From the NCBI RefSeq assembly GCF_003837805.1, contig NZ_RQIT01000037.1, forward strand, positions 1 to 39,866: a DNA stretch of 39,866 bases, given 5' to 3'. The stretch is from Bradyrhizobium sp. RP6. Its GTDB lineage: Bacteria > Pseudomonadota > Alphaproteobacteria > Rhizobiales > Xanthobacteraceae. Under the pieces are notes generated by a model. It made no database searches. It was not told the origin of the DNA and saw nothing but the letters and a program-made list of their open reading frames with translations. The number at the start of each line of letters is the position of its first letter. Position 1 is the first letter of the stretch. A program made the translations under genes and the position numbers. Shown piece after piece: positions 8,475 to 17,084 of the stretch.

Positions 8475-8525
8475 GAGGCGCGAGGCCTCGCAGGACCGGC
8501 CGCTCGCGGGAACAGCGGCCGCGTC
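8475..8525 (+). terminator. paired 3' hairpins after the peptide relic
   Basis: Two hairpins follow the stop codon by 27 bases: GAGGC-(GCGAG)-GCCTC at 8475-8489, then GGAC...GGCCGCT-(nine bases)-AGCGGCC..GTCC at 8493-8525. There is only a weak T-rich tail. The same two-hairpin order follows the intact copy at 39051-39092 with different bases in the first stem. Confidence 0.6.
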
Positions 8526-9114
8526 CTCTTACGTAGAGAGATTTGCGATCCAGCCTCCTGAGTTCCGGTTCCGCCGTTCGAGCATGATCGCGTGGAACGG
8601 ATCTTCCAGCACTGATCGGCCTCAACGATCAGGCAACGCACACCGCGGAGCCGCACGTTATCACGAGCGTGGGACAAGAAATTGAAGCGATTGTAATCGT
8701 TGATTGAATGGAGACCTCTCGATTCGCAAGGCCCAGCGACCGCTCTATCCGTCGAGCTGGGCCTGAAGGTGCATGCCTACGGGAGGGCGTGTCAACCTCC
8801 TCCCAATCGCGGACACTTGTAGTAGGCTCATGAGCACCGAGCTTTCGAGTACCACCAGGCCAGGCGGTCCGAACTGGTCGTATCCAGCTGCCGCTCGGTC
8901 ACGTCGGTTTAATCGAGCTCGGTCTGCGCCACCTGCGGCGCTAGGGCGACAAGTCGCTTTGAGCGGCATGCTTACGCGCCTTATCCGTTCTTTTTAGGAG
9001 ATACCCGCTGGAATGAGTCGAGCAATGCGCCGGCCTCTAGGCCGGCGCTCTGCAGTCGGATGTACAGCGCTACGCCTCATGCGAATTAATAGCCTCCTGC
9101 GAAACTTCAAAGAA
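8526..9114. other. decayed stretch, no gene seen
   Basis: Short frames on both strands, none convincing. A minus-strand piece near 8640 (LRGVRCLIVEAD) faintly recalls the start of a response-regulator receiver domain but lacks its continuation. Confidence 0.35.
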
Positions 9115-9922
9115 GCGCATAGGTGCGACGTGCTGCAGTCCCAGCCGCTCGCGTGACGAAGAGCTCGGCGGCAAGGTGAAGGCCAGCTTCATGGCGAGCG
9201 ACCGCACCTATGGTGCGCGCCGGGTGTGGCGTGATCTGCTCGCCGATGGGGCGGACTGTGGCCTGCACCAAATCGAACGGATGATGCGCCTGCAAGGCTT
9301 GCGGGCGCGGCCGCGACGCCGGCGCTTGCCGAAGGACAGCGGCGATCGACAGCTCGAGACCGGGCCGGCGAACCTCCTTGACCGGCAGTTCGCCGCCGAG
9401 CGGCCGAACCAGAAGTGGATCGCCGACTTTACGTATCTCTGGACGGCCGAGGGCTGGCTCTACGTCGCAGCGGTGATCGACCTGTTCTCACGCCGGGTGG
9501 TGGGTTGGTCGATGAGCGCCGCCATGACAGCTCAGTTGGTAACCGATGCCCTGCTGATGGCCGTCTGGCGACGCGGCAAGCCGGACGCCCTGTTGCACCA
9601 CTCCGACCAGGGCAGTCAGTACACCAGCGAGCAGTTCCAGCGTTTGATGGCCGACCACGGCATTCTCTGCAGCATGAGCCGTTCCGGCAACGTCTGGGAC
9701 AACGCAGCGATGGAGAGCTTCTTCTCGTCGCTCAAGACCGAACGGACCGCCAACAAGATCTACCGAACCAGAGACGAGGCACGAGCCGATGTGTTCGACT
9801 ACATCGAAAGATTTTACAACACGATCCGCAGGCACTCGACCATCGGCTATCTCAGCCCGGTTCAGTTCGAGCGCAAGGTGGGATTAGCTTAACCTGGTGT
9901 CCATCAAACCGGCAGCAGCTCA
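9115..9922 (+). mobile_element. IS3-family element, 3' half (orfB C-terminal part plus right end)
   Basis: The frame through 9892 encodes an IS3-type integrase-core transposase lacking its N-terminus. It starts in RDEELGGKVKASFMASDRTY and carries the DDE residues in WIADFTYLWT, HHSDQGSQYTS and NAAMESFFSSLKTE, with the usual RRHSTIGYLSPVQFE ending. The right terminal repeat (TGTCCATCAAACCGG...CAGCTCA) follows the stop and ends near 9922. OrfA and the left end are missing, so the element cannot move by itself although the catalytic core is still open. Confidence 0.85.
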
Positions 9923-10240
9923 ATTCCATACTCCCTTGCCAAGACTGAGTAGACTCAGTCCACTACGATACGTTGTAACATCTGAAGCACTTACCTGTCG
10001 GTAAGCTGACGACGAAGCTGTCGCCAGGTGGCGACTATCGGATTGGGAAAGGCGGTGATGTTGCTCCTGAGGGCGCAGTAAGTTTGGGGCCCGTCTCATC
10101 TTCAAAATAAGTGGTCGTTTGTTAGAACGGATTGTAGCGACAAACCTCACTTATAACCCAAGAACCGGAGACGCAGCAGCAAAGCGCGTCGTGCGCTTGA
10201 GATCGTACTCGTCGAGCACAACGGCGACCCTGCAGCCCGA
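9923..10240. other. intergenic, no clear gene
   Basis: A minus-strand fragment RVAVVLDEYDLKRTTRFAAA ends near 10150 and looks protein-like, out of frame with the ORF at 10241-10456; it may be decayed coding sequence. Nothing else is supported. Confidence 0.3.
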
Positions 10241-10456
10241 TCATTGCCTCCCTCGCATCTCCGGCGTATAGGTGACGCCTTCGCCGAACTTCCATTCGAA
10301 ATTGATGAAGTCCCCGCCGTCGGTGATGATGACCCGGGTCACAACGCCAAGCTTGGCGGCGACGCAACGTCCTGTTCCTTCGCGAGGCAAGATCACCGCA
10401 CCAGAGAGAGCTGGTTCAAAATCCCGTAAGTAGATTCCGGAGCTTTTGGGGCACAT
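10241..10456 (-). CDS. hypothetical small protein
   Basis: Seventy-one codons from ATG 10456: MCPKSSGIYLRDFEPALSGA... with a well-formed second half containing VVTRVIITDGGDFINFEWKF. It lies just beyond the end of the IS3 remnant at 10493, so its true upstream part may have been replaced by the insertion. The ribosome site is weak. I do not recognise a family; it may be a fragment of a larger gene. Confidence 0.35.
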   Translation of the reverse strand: MCPKSSGIYLRDFEPALSGAVILPREGTGRCVAAKLGVVTRVIITDGGDFINFEWKFGEGVTYTPEMRGRQ

Positions 10457-10492
10457 AGGCCTGTCCGACTTCCACTCCACGCTAGCCGAATT

Positions 10493-11180
10493 GACCTTGC
10501 CCCCAGATTTTATCCAGTTCTGAGTTCGCTCAAGCCATTGGATTTGCCCAGTTGGGCGGTGGTAGCGACGGGAGCTGGCGCGGAGCCATCGGCATAGCGC
10601 AGTGCCAGATCCCGGCGCGGGTGGCAGGTGAAGGCGAACTCGGAGGGTGTCTTCCATCCGAGCTGTGAGTGCGGTCGTGTGTAGTTATAATCGGCGCGCC
10701 AGCATCCGAGCGCGACGCGGGTCTGAGCCAGCGACGTGAACAGCGTCTCGTTCAGCAATTCATCCCGGAGCCGACCGTTGAAGCTTTCGATGAAGCCATT
10801 CTGCATGGGCTTGCCCGGAGCGATATAATGCCAGGCGACGCGGCTCCGATCGGCCCAGGTCAGGATGGCGTTGCTGGTAAGTTCGGTGCCGTTGTCGCTG
10901 ACCACCATCTTTGGCTTGCCGCGCTCCATGACCAGCCGATCCAACTCCCGCGCCACCCGGGCCCCGGAGAGCGAGGTATCGGCCACCAGCGCCAAGCACT
11001 CGCGGGTACAGTCATCGACCACGGTCAAGATGCGGAAGCGGCGGCCATCCGTGAGCTGATCGGAGACGAAGTCCAGTGACCAGCGGTCGTTCGGTGCATC
11101 GGCACCGTCATCAGCGCCCGGGTCCCGATCGCCCGCTTGCGGCCGCCACGGCGGCGCACCGCTGGCGCGGCCTCGATCGC
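10493..11180 (-). mobile_element. IS3-family (IS407-like) element, 3' remnant
   Basis: The minus strand encodes the second half of an IS407-type orfB: WSLDFVSDQLTDGRRFRIL, TVVDDCTRECLALVADTSLS, VVSDNGTELTSNAILTW and NGFIESFNGRLRDELLNE, ending with stop at 10510 and a terminal repeat (TGGATAAAATCTGGGGGCAA) near 10493. Upstream, VRRRGGRKRAIGTRA is in a different frame, so a small indel near 11090 has broken the gene. The 5' third and the other end are absent. The DDE residues present (D, D, E) are intact. Confidence 0.8.
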
Positions 11181-11522
11181 CTCGGGACGGTTGCTGGGGA
11201 GAATGAAGATGATTCGGCGTCTTCCGCCGTCTCGTTGAGCCGCCTGTTTAGCAACACTAGATCGCTTGAGAGGCGGATTGAGAGTCTGGCGCAACGAGAG
11301 ACTTGCATGCAACGACGACGCCCGAAGTCCACACCGGGCGCTGTTGAGGGATACCGCATACGCGCGCCTGATGCGCTTGCGTGCCCAGCTATCTGTTTTG
11401 AGCCGCTTCCGTTGAAGTACATCGTTGAAGCCACTTGAGATCGGTTGTCCCGATCCGCGGCAATAACAGAAGAGCCCGCCCGAAGACGGGGCCTTTGATC
11501 GTGCCTTTAAACGGGCGCGGAG
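11181..11522. other. intergenic, no gene seen
   Basis: Junction DNA between the IS3 remnant and the 3' end of the LuxR-type gene. No convincing frame or signal. Confidence 0.35.
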
Positions 11523-12308
11523 TTAAATGAGGCGGCGTCGGGTTGCTTTGTGTACAGCATTTGTCCGGTTCGCCGCCCCTAGCTTTCTGACGACGTTCTT
11601 CATGTGAAAGTTGACGGTATTCGGGCTGACCTCCACAAGTCGCCCGATTACCCAGGCTGACTTTCCTTCTGCAACCCAGTATAGGCACTCTGTTTCTCGC
11701 TCGGTTAGCGGAATGTCTGGCTCGCAACCTTCATCAACGGGCGGTGTAATCTGTGCGACAGCGTTGTGAAACGCCGACGCCAATGTCGCCAGATGAGCCA
11801 TGCGATGCTGTGGATCGGCATCATCGAAGGGAGATGCAAACGATACGAAAGCCAATCGGCCTTGCGATCCAAACAATGGCACGCTTATGCCATGCTTAAG
11901 ACCTGCTTCTCTGGCCTCGTGCAAGACGCGCAGCTCACGGGGCTGCAGTTTATATTTATTGGTTAGGTCATCCCAAAGAAAGGGCCTTGGCAGCATTGCT
12001 GTCCGACGGACTACCGGGTCGATCGCTCGATACTCTTGCTCAGCATAGCGTTGGCACCAATCAGACGGGAAGTTTATCGTTGGCGGGGGCGGCAGATAGT
12101 CCAGCAGACGACGCTCATTCGAGCAGGTGAGTGCTGCGTACGCGACTTTATTAAAGCCTTCATTGCTCGCGAAACTCACAAGAAGCTCGAACAGCGCTTT
12201 GATTGATCTTGTCTGTGTAGCGCATTCGACGAAGCTGAATAGGTCTGGCCCGCGGCTTTCCCGTCGGCTTGAAGAGAGTGGCATTTGGCCGTGCGATTGG
12301 TCATCCAT
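11523..12308 (-). CDS. LuxR-family quorum-sensing regulator (no adjacent synthase)
   Basis: A 261-residue protein with an N-terminal autoinducer-binding domain (about 25-185) and a C-terminal LuxR helix-turn-helix (about 198-258: LTERETECLYWVAEGKSAWV, SPNTVNFHMKNVVRKLGA). The six residues conserved in acyl-homoserine-lactone receptors are all present with TraR spacing: W84, Y88, D97, P98, W112 and G140. It is therefore expected to bind an acyl- or aryl-HSL and act as a transcription factor. No luxI-type gene is visible in the window, so it is a candidate solo receptor. I chose ATG 12308 (MDDQSHG); the ribosome site is modest, and the 54 extra codons upstream do not resemble the family. Confidence 0.85.
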   Translation of the reverse strand: MDDQSHGQMPLSSSRRESRGPDLFSFVECATQTRSIKALFELLVSFASNEGFNKVAYAALTCSNERRLLDYLPPPPTINFPSDWCQRYAEQEYRAIDPVVRRTAMLPRPFLWDDLTNKYKLQPRELRVLHEAREAGLKHGISVPLFGSQGRLAFVSFASPFDDADPQHRMAHLATLASAFHNAVAQITPPVDEGCEPDIPLTERETECLYWVAEGKSAWVIGRLVEVSPNTVNFHMKNVVRKLGAANRTNAVHKATRRRLI

Positions 12309-13244
12309 TTCTATTTCCCATTTTACTTGTACAGATGTTGGCTCTGCTTGTTGCAGCTGGACGCCCGCGCGGGAAGGAAAGCGCCGAGCCCGAAATGTTT
12401 GCCCGGGTCCCAGCGCGTACCGATCAGATAGGTGGAGAAAACCGGCGCGCGCCCCCGCAGGTTGAGCCAACGCGGAGCTGAGTTGGTTCGTTGCCGACCG
12501 GTCGGGTTGCTATCCGAGCTGCCGAATCGTCACGTGCGTATCCAGACTCTCGAAAGAATGGCTGGCAAATGATGCAACGGTTGCGGCGGACAAGGTCAGC
12601 ACTTCTCGTAAGAACATACCAACGTCTCAAGCGGCGACGTAAAGAAGTGCGCTCGGCACGGAACTCTTCGCGCAGCTCGACACGCCTCAGGTCACGGACC
12701 GGTGCAGCCCCTCTCGGGCGCTTGCGCATGTTGGGCCGCCACTCGCGGACATTGACAACCAGCTGCTTGACAAGGACGACACCGTGCATGCGATCCTCAG
12801 GACTTCCAAGAACCAGCATGATGGGCACAGCAATTCTCGTACCACTTTCCGATTTGGCAAAATCGCCCCTTAAGAGAGAGGCACTAAGAGAAAGACCGTC
12901 TCATCTGAGTTGTTTCGAGCGGATGCGACATACGTCAAACATGCGACAACGTCGTCAGACGCGACATCGAATTGATATAGATCATGAGAATGATTGCGGT
13001 TGCCTCACCTGCATGACGCGGAACGGGATGGGCGCTGCCCGTGCGGTCCTAACGCGCAAGCCAAATACAGTACGGGCCTTTCCATCCTTGAAATCGAGCA
13101 GCGCAGCAGCAGTTTAGTGTTGCGGGGTCTTTGAGCAGCCGAGGACCGGCGCCTTCAGCGTTTCGCTGTGGCGCGCCTTTGCGAACCGCCCCCTTCGGCG
13201 TCGCGAGGACTTGCCCCCTCTTTGCAACGCCGAGGAGCGAGCAA
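12309..13244. other. long stretch without an intact gene; one protein-like fragment
   Basis: Overlapping frames are Arg/Ser-rich shadows. On the plus strand, 12727-12873 reads RALAHVGPPLADIDNQLLDK then DDTVHAILRTSKNQHDGHSN and ends RTTFRFGKIAP-stop; this has natural composition and may be the C-terminal tail of a lost gene, family unknown to me. A FixK/FNR-like box lies at 12972-12985. Confidence 0.35.
12972..12985. promoter_or_regulatory. FixK/FNR-like box
   Basis: TTGATATAGATCAT matches TTGAT-N4-ATCAA except at the last base. Such sites drive micro-oxic gene expression in rhizobia. The nearest plus-strand ORF is the 24-codon one at 13245; the nearest minus-strand gene is the LuxR regulator more than 600 bases away. 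No clear target. Confidence 0.3.
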
Positions 13245-13319
13245 ATGAAAGAGGAAAGAATCACGGAAGGCTCGTCGTGGATTGATCCGGAGCGCGCTGT
13301 TGATAAAGACTCCGGCTAA
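13245..13319 (+). CDS. 24-residue ORF sharing the start of the 64-residue Cys peptide
   Basis: MKEERITEGSSWIDPERAVD plus four residues, behind GAGGAG. The first 12 residues and about 60 bases of upstream DNA are clearly related to the peptide gene at 24276-24470 (MNEERIAEGSSW...), but similarity stops right after the Trp. Either this copy is truncated or recombined after codon 12, or the conserved start is a leader joined to different tails. No partner enzyme is nearby. Confidence 0.45.
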   Translation: MKEERITEGSSWIDPERAVDKDSG

Positions 13320-13454
13320 CGTGGCGGAGATGCTGCACCTCTCAGCCTAGGCGTGGGGGTCTGAAGCGGATTACACCCCAGCTCGGATGCAGCTTTCACA
13401 CGATGAAGTGCTAGTAGCGGCCGGTGGGGTGAAGCCGTTCAAGTCGTGTCCGCC

Positions 13455-14078
13455 CTAGCTCTCGCGCACCACGGTCTTGAGGTAATGGTAGGCCTTGATG
13501 ATCTCGACCAGGCGATCCTCCGTAGATCGGTCGCCGCCATTGACATCGGGATGGTGCTGCTTGACCATCGCCTTGTACTTCGCCTTGATATCGCCGAGCG
13601 TCGCATTGGCATTCAGGCCCATCACCTGCAACGCTTTCCGCTCGGCATTTAAAATCTTGCGCGCCTCAGGCTTGGTCTCCGCGCGGGGGCGGGTACCGGC
13701 GCGTCCGTTCAGCTCGAATTGCGTGCAGAAGGCATGCCAGTCGTCCTCGAAATCGGCCGCGCTGCCGGCCATTTTGCGGGCGCTGATGTTCTCGCCCATC
13801 TTCCAGGTCGGACGATGGCCGGTCAGCGCGTCGTTCTGGTAGCGCGCGACCGCTTCCGCGTCCATTCCCGTGAAGAAATTGTAGGACTCATTGTATTCGC
13901 GAACATGGTCGATGCAGAAGTGCCAATATTCGCGCGCATTGTCGCGGCCCTTGGGCGCGGGATGGGTCGCCTTGTTCTGGCAACCAGGCCATTCACATAG
14001 CGCCGAGGTCTGGCGCTCCCGCGCTTCCTTCTTGTTGATGCGAATGGAGTCGAAGATTTTGGAGGTGTCGATCAGCAT
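13455..14078 (-). CDS. DnaJ-domain protein
   Basis: A 207-residue J-domain protein. Residues 28-59 hold a Cys/His cluster (CEWPGCQ...HFCIDH) and residues about 152-205 form a C-terminal J domain with the HPD triad at 176-178 (MVKQHHPDVNGGD). J domains stimulate Hsp70/DnaK ATPase and target it to clients; this domain order (zinc-like N-terminus, J domain at the end) is common in alphaproteobacteria, where the gene is chromosomal and conserved. The start at 14078 (MLIDTSKIFD) fits the family; upstream codons do not. Here it has no obvious partner and is followed on its 5' side by an IS256 relic, so it may be a relocated or duplicated housekeeping gene. Confidence 0.88.
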   Translation of the reverse strand: MLIDTSKIFDSIRINKKEARERQTSALCEWPGCQNKATHPAPKGRDNAREYWHFCIDHVREYNESYNFFTGMDAEAVARYQNDALTGHRPTWKMGENISARKMAGSAADFEDDWHAFCTQFELNGRAGTRPRAETKPEARKILNAERKALQVMGLNANATLGDIKAKYKAMVKQHHPDVNGGDRSTEDRLVEIIKAYHYLKTVVRES

Positions 14079-14340
14079 GACTGGATCCGTTAGCGGAGCG
14101 GCAGTTAACAGCGCCGCTTGTCTGCTAGAGAATTGCGTTTGGATTGCAAGTTGGTCTCGGCCTTTGCGTCTAGTTAGTGGCACGATGTAGCAGGCACTTC
14201 TTAGCAATCGACGTGCCAGGACGGCCGAGCTTGGTTCAGGCAAGCATCTCTTCTGCGATTCAGATCGACTCAATTGCAATTTGCTGTCGGGTTCTGCACA
14301 TAGAGGTCTTGAACGGGACCAGGTGAATACGAAGAAAGCG

Positions 14341-15403
14341 GGAGCTGCGCAGGAATCTGGGTGATAACGCGCTCAGAGAGGCAGCGTATCCAGGTGGATG
14401 GCGAACCTGCGAGAACTTCTTCAAGGACCCGATGAGGCCCGAAGGAGACGATCAACATCCTGCCCTTCGGTCAGCCGCCTGTGGTTGATCATGCACTGCT
14501 ACAAATTGTCCGCAACATAGCGCGCGATCTGTTCGTCCGGGCCGTCCAGACGCAATTGCCGCGTTTCGGAGACGCCGGCGAGCTGAAGCCGCCGCGGATG
14601 GTCGCGCCCGGCCGTGCGGCACGGCCGTGGGCCGACGCGCAACATCGAAACGGATATTGGCGCAATCGAGATTGCCAGGCCCAAGGTGAGGACCGGCGCG
14701 CGAGCGGCTCGCCAGTTGGATCGGCTTCACCTCGGTGATTTTGCCAGTCCGAGCGCGGCGAACTAGGAAGCCTCGATCCCCTGCTGCCCGCCCCTTAGCT
14801 GCGCGCTATGTCGACAGGCGATCCAGGAGGCGCTCTCGGCCTGCTGGAGGGGATGCACCGAACCTTTCGCCTTCGATGATTTCGGGCCTGAATGACCAAT
14901 CGCAGGGCGAATACGAGCGCCCGCAGCAAAAGGCCGTCAACTTGCTCAAAGACATCCCGAACTGGTTTGGAGTGGCAAGAAGGCCAAGCAGGATCTCAAT
15001 GGCGCCAAGCCGGGCGGTCGCGGAGCATGCACTTGATACCTTCGCCGAAAGCCGCGCCAAACATGCGCGTGACGTGATTGCCGGACAAGGATCGCCAATG
15101 TACAGCCCATTGGCTTTCTTTGACTTTGCTGCCGAGCACCAGAGCCAGCTGAGAACTGCAATCCAATCGAGAGCATCCGCCGCGGCGCGGCACACAAGCC
15201 TGCGAGCCAAGGAAGCGTTGTCGGCACAAGCCGTAAGATTGTTGGTGCAAGCTGATCGAGATGGCCTCGAAACGTGCGGGTTGACTGAAGAGACCCAATT
15301 CAGTTGCCGAGATGGTCGCGGCGTCAGAGTGCCGACGCCATTGTGCTCGTCCCGAACGGGCAAAGCCATGCCGCCTGCTCGGTTCTGTCACGAGTCGCGT
15401 TCA
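14341..15403 (+). mobile_element. decayed, internally deleted IS256-family element
   Basis: Related to the intact copy at 3978-5375 but on the opposite strand. The left end (GAGCTGCGCAGGAATCTGGG) matches its inverted repeat. Pieces of transposase follow in order: FGQPPVVDHALLQIVRNIAR, NLSPSMISGLNDQSQGEYER, then a jump to AVAEHALDTFAESRAKHARD and LAFFDFAAEHQSQL. The catalytic middle is deleted and stops and frameshifts are present. The right end near 15403 is diverged. It lies directly upstream of a tts-box effector gene. Confidence 0.8.
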
Positions 15404-15453
15404 AGAGCGCGAAATGATTGATCTGAGATCGCAATCCGTAAGTCTCTAAGCGC

Positions 15454-15476
15454 GTCAGCTTGTCGACAGCTGATCC
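15454..15476 (+). promoter_or_regulatory. tts box
   Basis: GTCAGCTTGTCGACAGCTGA followed by TCC: full match to the GTCAGCTTnTCGAnAGC core of TtsI-regulated promoters. It ends 69 bases before the ATG at 15546. In bradyrhizobia NodD and flavonoids induce ttsI, and TtsI activates genes with this box. Confidence 0.9.
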
Positions 15477-15545
15477 GAATAGATCGGGAGAGTGCGACAC
15501 TGTCGGCTCAGCATTGCGAACCGACCCAACCCCCGGGGAGTTGAC

Positions 15546-16919
15546 ATGGACCCATTTAACAGCATCAACCCATTCGACCGTGACCACGCCGCAGTGTCAC
15601 AACCGCAACAGCAGCAAGCGGAGTTTGAGCCGTACTTGGATGAAGTGCCGCAGCTTGATGCCCCTGCCGTTGCAGAGATCCCCGCTTCTTCAGATCCCTA
15701 CTATTTTCCTCTGTCTGAGGAAGAGCGTAGCCTCATCGAGGCTTTGGATCTTGGGCACCAGGCGGCCCACGGTCCTCATCCCGAAGACGCCGTCACCAGA
15801 CACCTCGGGGACACCGCTGCCGAGCACAGCGCGCCGCGGGAAGCTTGGACTTGGCCGAAAGAGCTGCCTGCGGAAGGTCACGATCAGGACCCGCTGCGAG
15901 GGATGATGGGCGAACCCAACCTAACATCGTCTCTCCCAACCGCGCGCGATCACCAGGGACCGGACCGCGGAAAAGCCGTTCAGTTCAACTGGAGCGACGG
16001 CTACCAACCGGCTCGGAACGAGCTGACCGGGAGCGCTCCCTCTTCAAGTCACGAGGTCCTCATGGGTGAGGATTACACCGGGGAGTTGAGGCCTGCGAAG
16101 AGGCAGAGAACACTAAGCCATACAGAAGGGGATGCTATCGGACGCCAGGTGAGCGAGCCCGGCAGTTCAGTCGTTCGCGAGCCGATGGAAGACGCCGGCG
16201 CACCGTTTCAGGCCAGCGATCGGCTCGTCCTTCCCGCGGAAGGCTACGATCAGGATCTGCTGTGGGCGATGGTGGGAAACGCCGGCCCATCGTCTTCCGT
16301 CCAGCCAACCGAGGGTCATCACCAAGGGCTGGATTCAGAACCGGCCGTTATTCCCTTCAATTTCCGGCAGGGCCACCAGCACGCGTCCGCTGCGCTTGAC
16401 CGTAGCAACGTCGCGCCGAGCCAGGACAGCCGACCCAACAGTTTTATCGTTCACAATGACCGCTACACGGCGCTGTTCGTGCCCGCGGCAACGATGAGGC
16501 GAAGCACCCCTCTTCCGCAAGGCGCTGCCATTCCTCTGGGATTTCGGCTGGAAAACGCTCCGCAGCCCAGCGCGCAACCAGCGAACCGAGCCTCATCATC
16601 GCGGCTTGGACGGTCGATGGAGCAAGCCGCTCCGGCGTCCTCCTCCAGGGCTGAGGGGACGTCCCCCGCGCCCCGCGAGATTTATGCTGCATCATTCGCC
16701 GTTCCCAAGAATTTTTCGCACGGCGACCAACCAGCCCCGGACACGATGCTCTCGATGCTTCGCCGCTGGGGCCAGTTGCCGAACGATGCGCACCCGGCAA
16801 TAAACTACGATATTCTCGGCGAGCGTTACACCGCCCTCTTGGGGCCGGGAGGCCCAAATGACGTGCGGCTCATCCATCACCCAAGCAATGGAGATGCCGA
16901 GAGACAATCCCCGCGCTAA
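15546..16919 (+). CDS. putative type III effector with internal duplication, NLS and shared C-terminal module
   Basis: A 457-residue soluble, Pro/Ser/Gln-rich protein starting MDPFNSINPF. Like the two other tts-box proteins here it begins with MDP. Seen in order: a Gln-rich stretch (18-24); two related blocks at about 107-169 and 229-295 (LPAEGHDQDPLRGMMG and LPAEGYDQDLLWAMVG, each followed by PTxxHxxGxD); a basic nuclear-localisation-like motif RPAKRQR at 182-188 between them; and a C-terminal module at 380-447 (FAVPKNFSHGDQPAPDTMLS ... GERYTALLGP ... VRLIHHP) that recurs in the other two effectors. No enzyme motif is visible. The tts box upstream supports secretion through the type III system into host cells, and the basic motif suggests the nucleus. 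Start chosen for the MDP ending and tts-box distance; the 18 codons upstream overlap the promoter region. Confidence 0.8.
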   Translation: MDPFNSINPFDRDHAAVSQPQQQQAEFEPYLDEVPQLDAPAVAEIPASSDPYYFPLSEEERSLIEALDLGHQAAHGPHPEDAVTRHLGDTAAEHSAPREAWTWPKELPAEGHDQDPLRGMMGEPNLTSSLPTARDHQGPDRGKAVQFNWSDGYQPARNELTGSAPSSSHEVLMGEDYTGELRPAKRQRTLSHTEGDAIGRQVSEPGSSVVREPMEDAGAPFQASDRLVLPAEGYDQDLLWAMVGNAGPSSSVQPTEGHHQGLDSEPAVIPFNFRQGHQHASAALDRSNVAPSQDSRPNSFIVHNDRYTALFVPAATMRRSTPLPQGAAIPLGFRLENAPQPSAQPANRASSSRLGRSMEQAAPASSSRAEGTSPAPREIYAASFAVPKNFSHGDQPAPDTMLSMLRRWGQLPNDAHPAINYDILGERYTALLGPGGPNDVRLIHHPSNGDAERQSPR

Positions 16920-17048
16920 GAATTAGGAACCCGACCACATAGCTCCGGTATTGGACTTATTAATGTAGCATAGCTTGCGCCAGCGAGCTTGGCGCGGTTC
17001 CGGGGGGTCCGGGTGAGCGCTACCCCGCCCGATTAACTTGCGCGCATC

Positions 17049-17084
17049 ATCGCTGTGCGGCTCCTCGTTGAGCCGCACAGCGAT
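17049..17084 (+). terminator. perfect 15-bp inverted repeat, terminator-like
   Basis: ATCGCTGTGCGGCTC, six-base loop CTCGTT, GAGCCGCACAGCGAT. A perfect 15-bp stem 130 bases after the effector stop, followed by CTTCTTTG, a poor T-run. It may be the effector's terminator or, since it is symmetric, work for transcripts from either side. Confidence 0.6.

Noticed and set aside
10400..10430. GGTTCAAAATCCC as the T-loop of a tRNA
   Set aside because: No matching acceptor, D or anticodon stems can be folded around it.
12491..13117. 208-codon plus-strand frame
   Set aside because: Extremely Arg/Ser/Thr-rich composition typical of shadow frames in high-GC DNA, no ribosome site and no motif.
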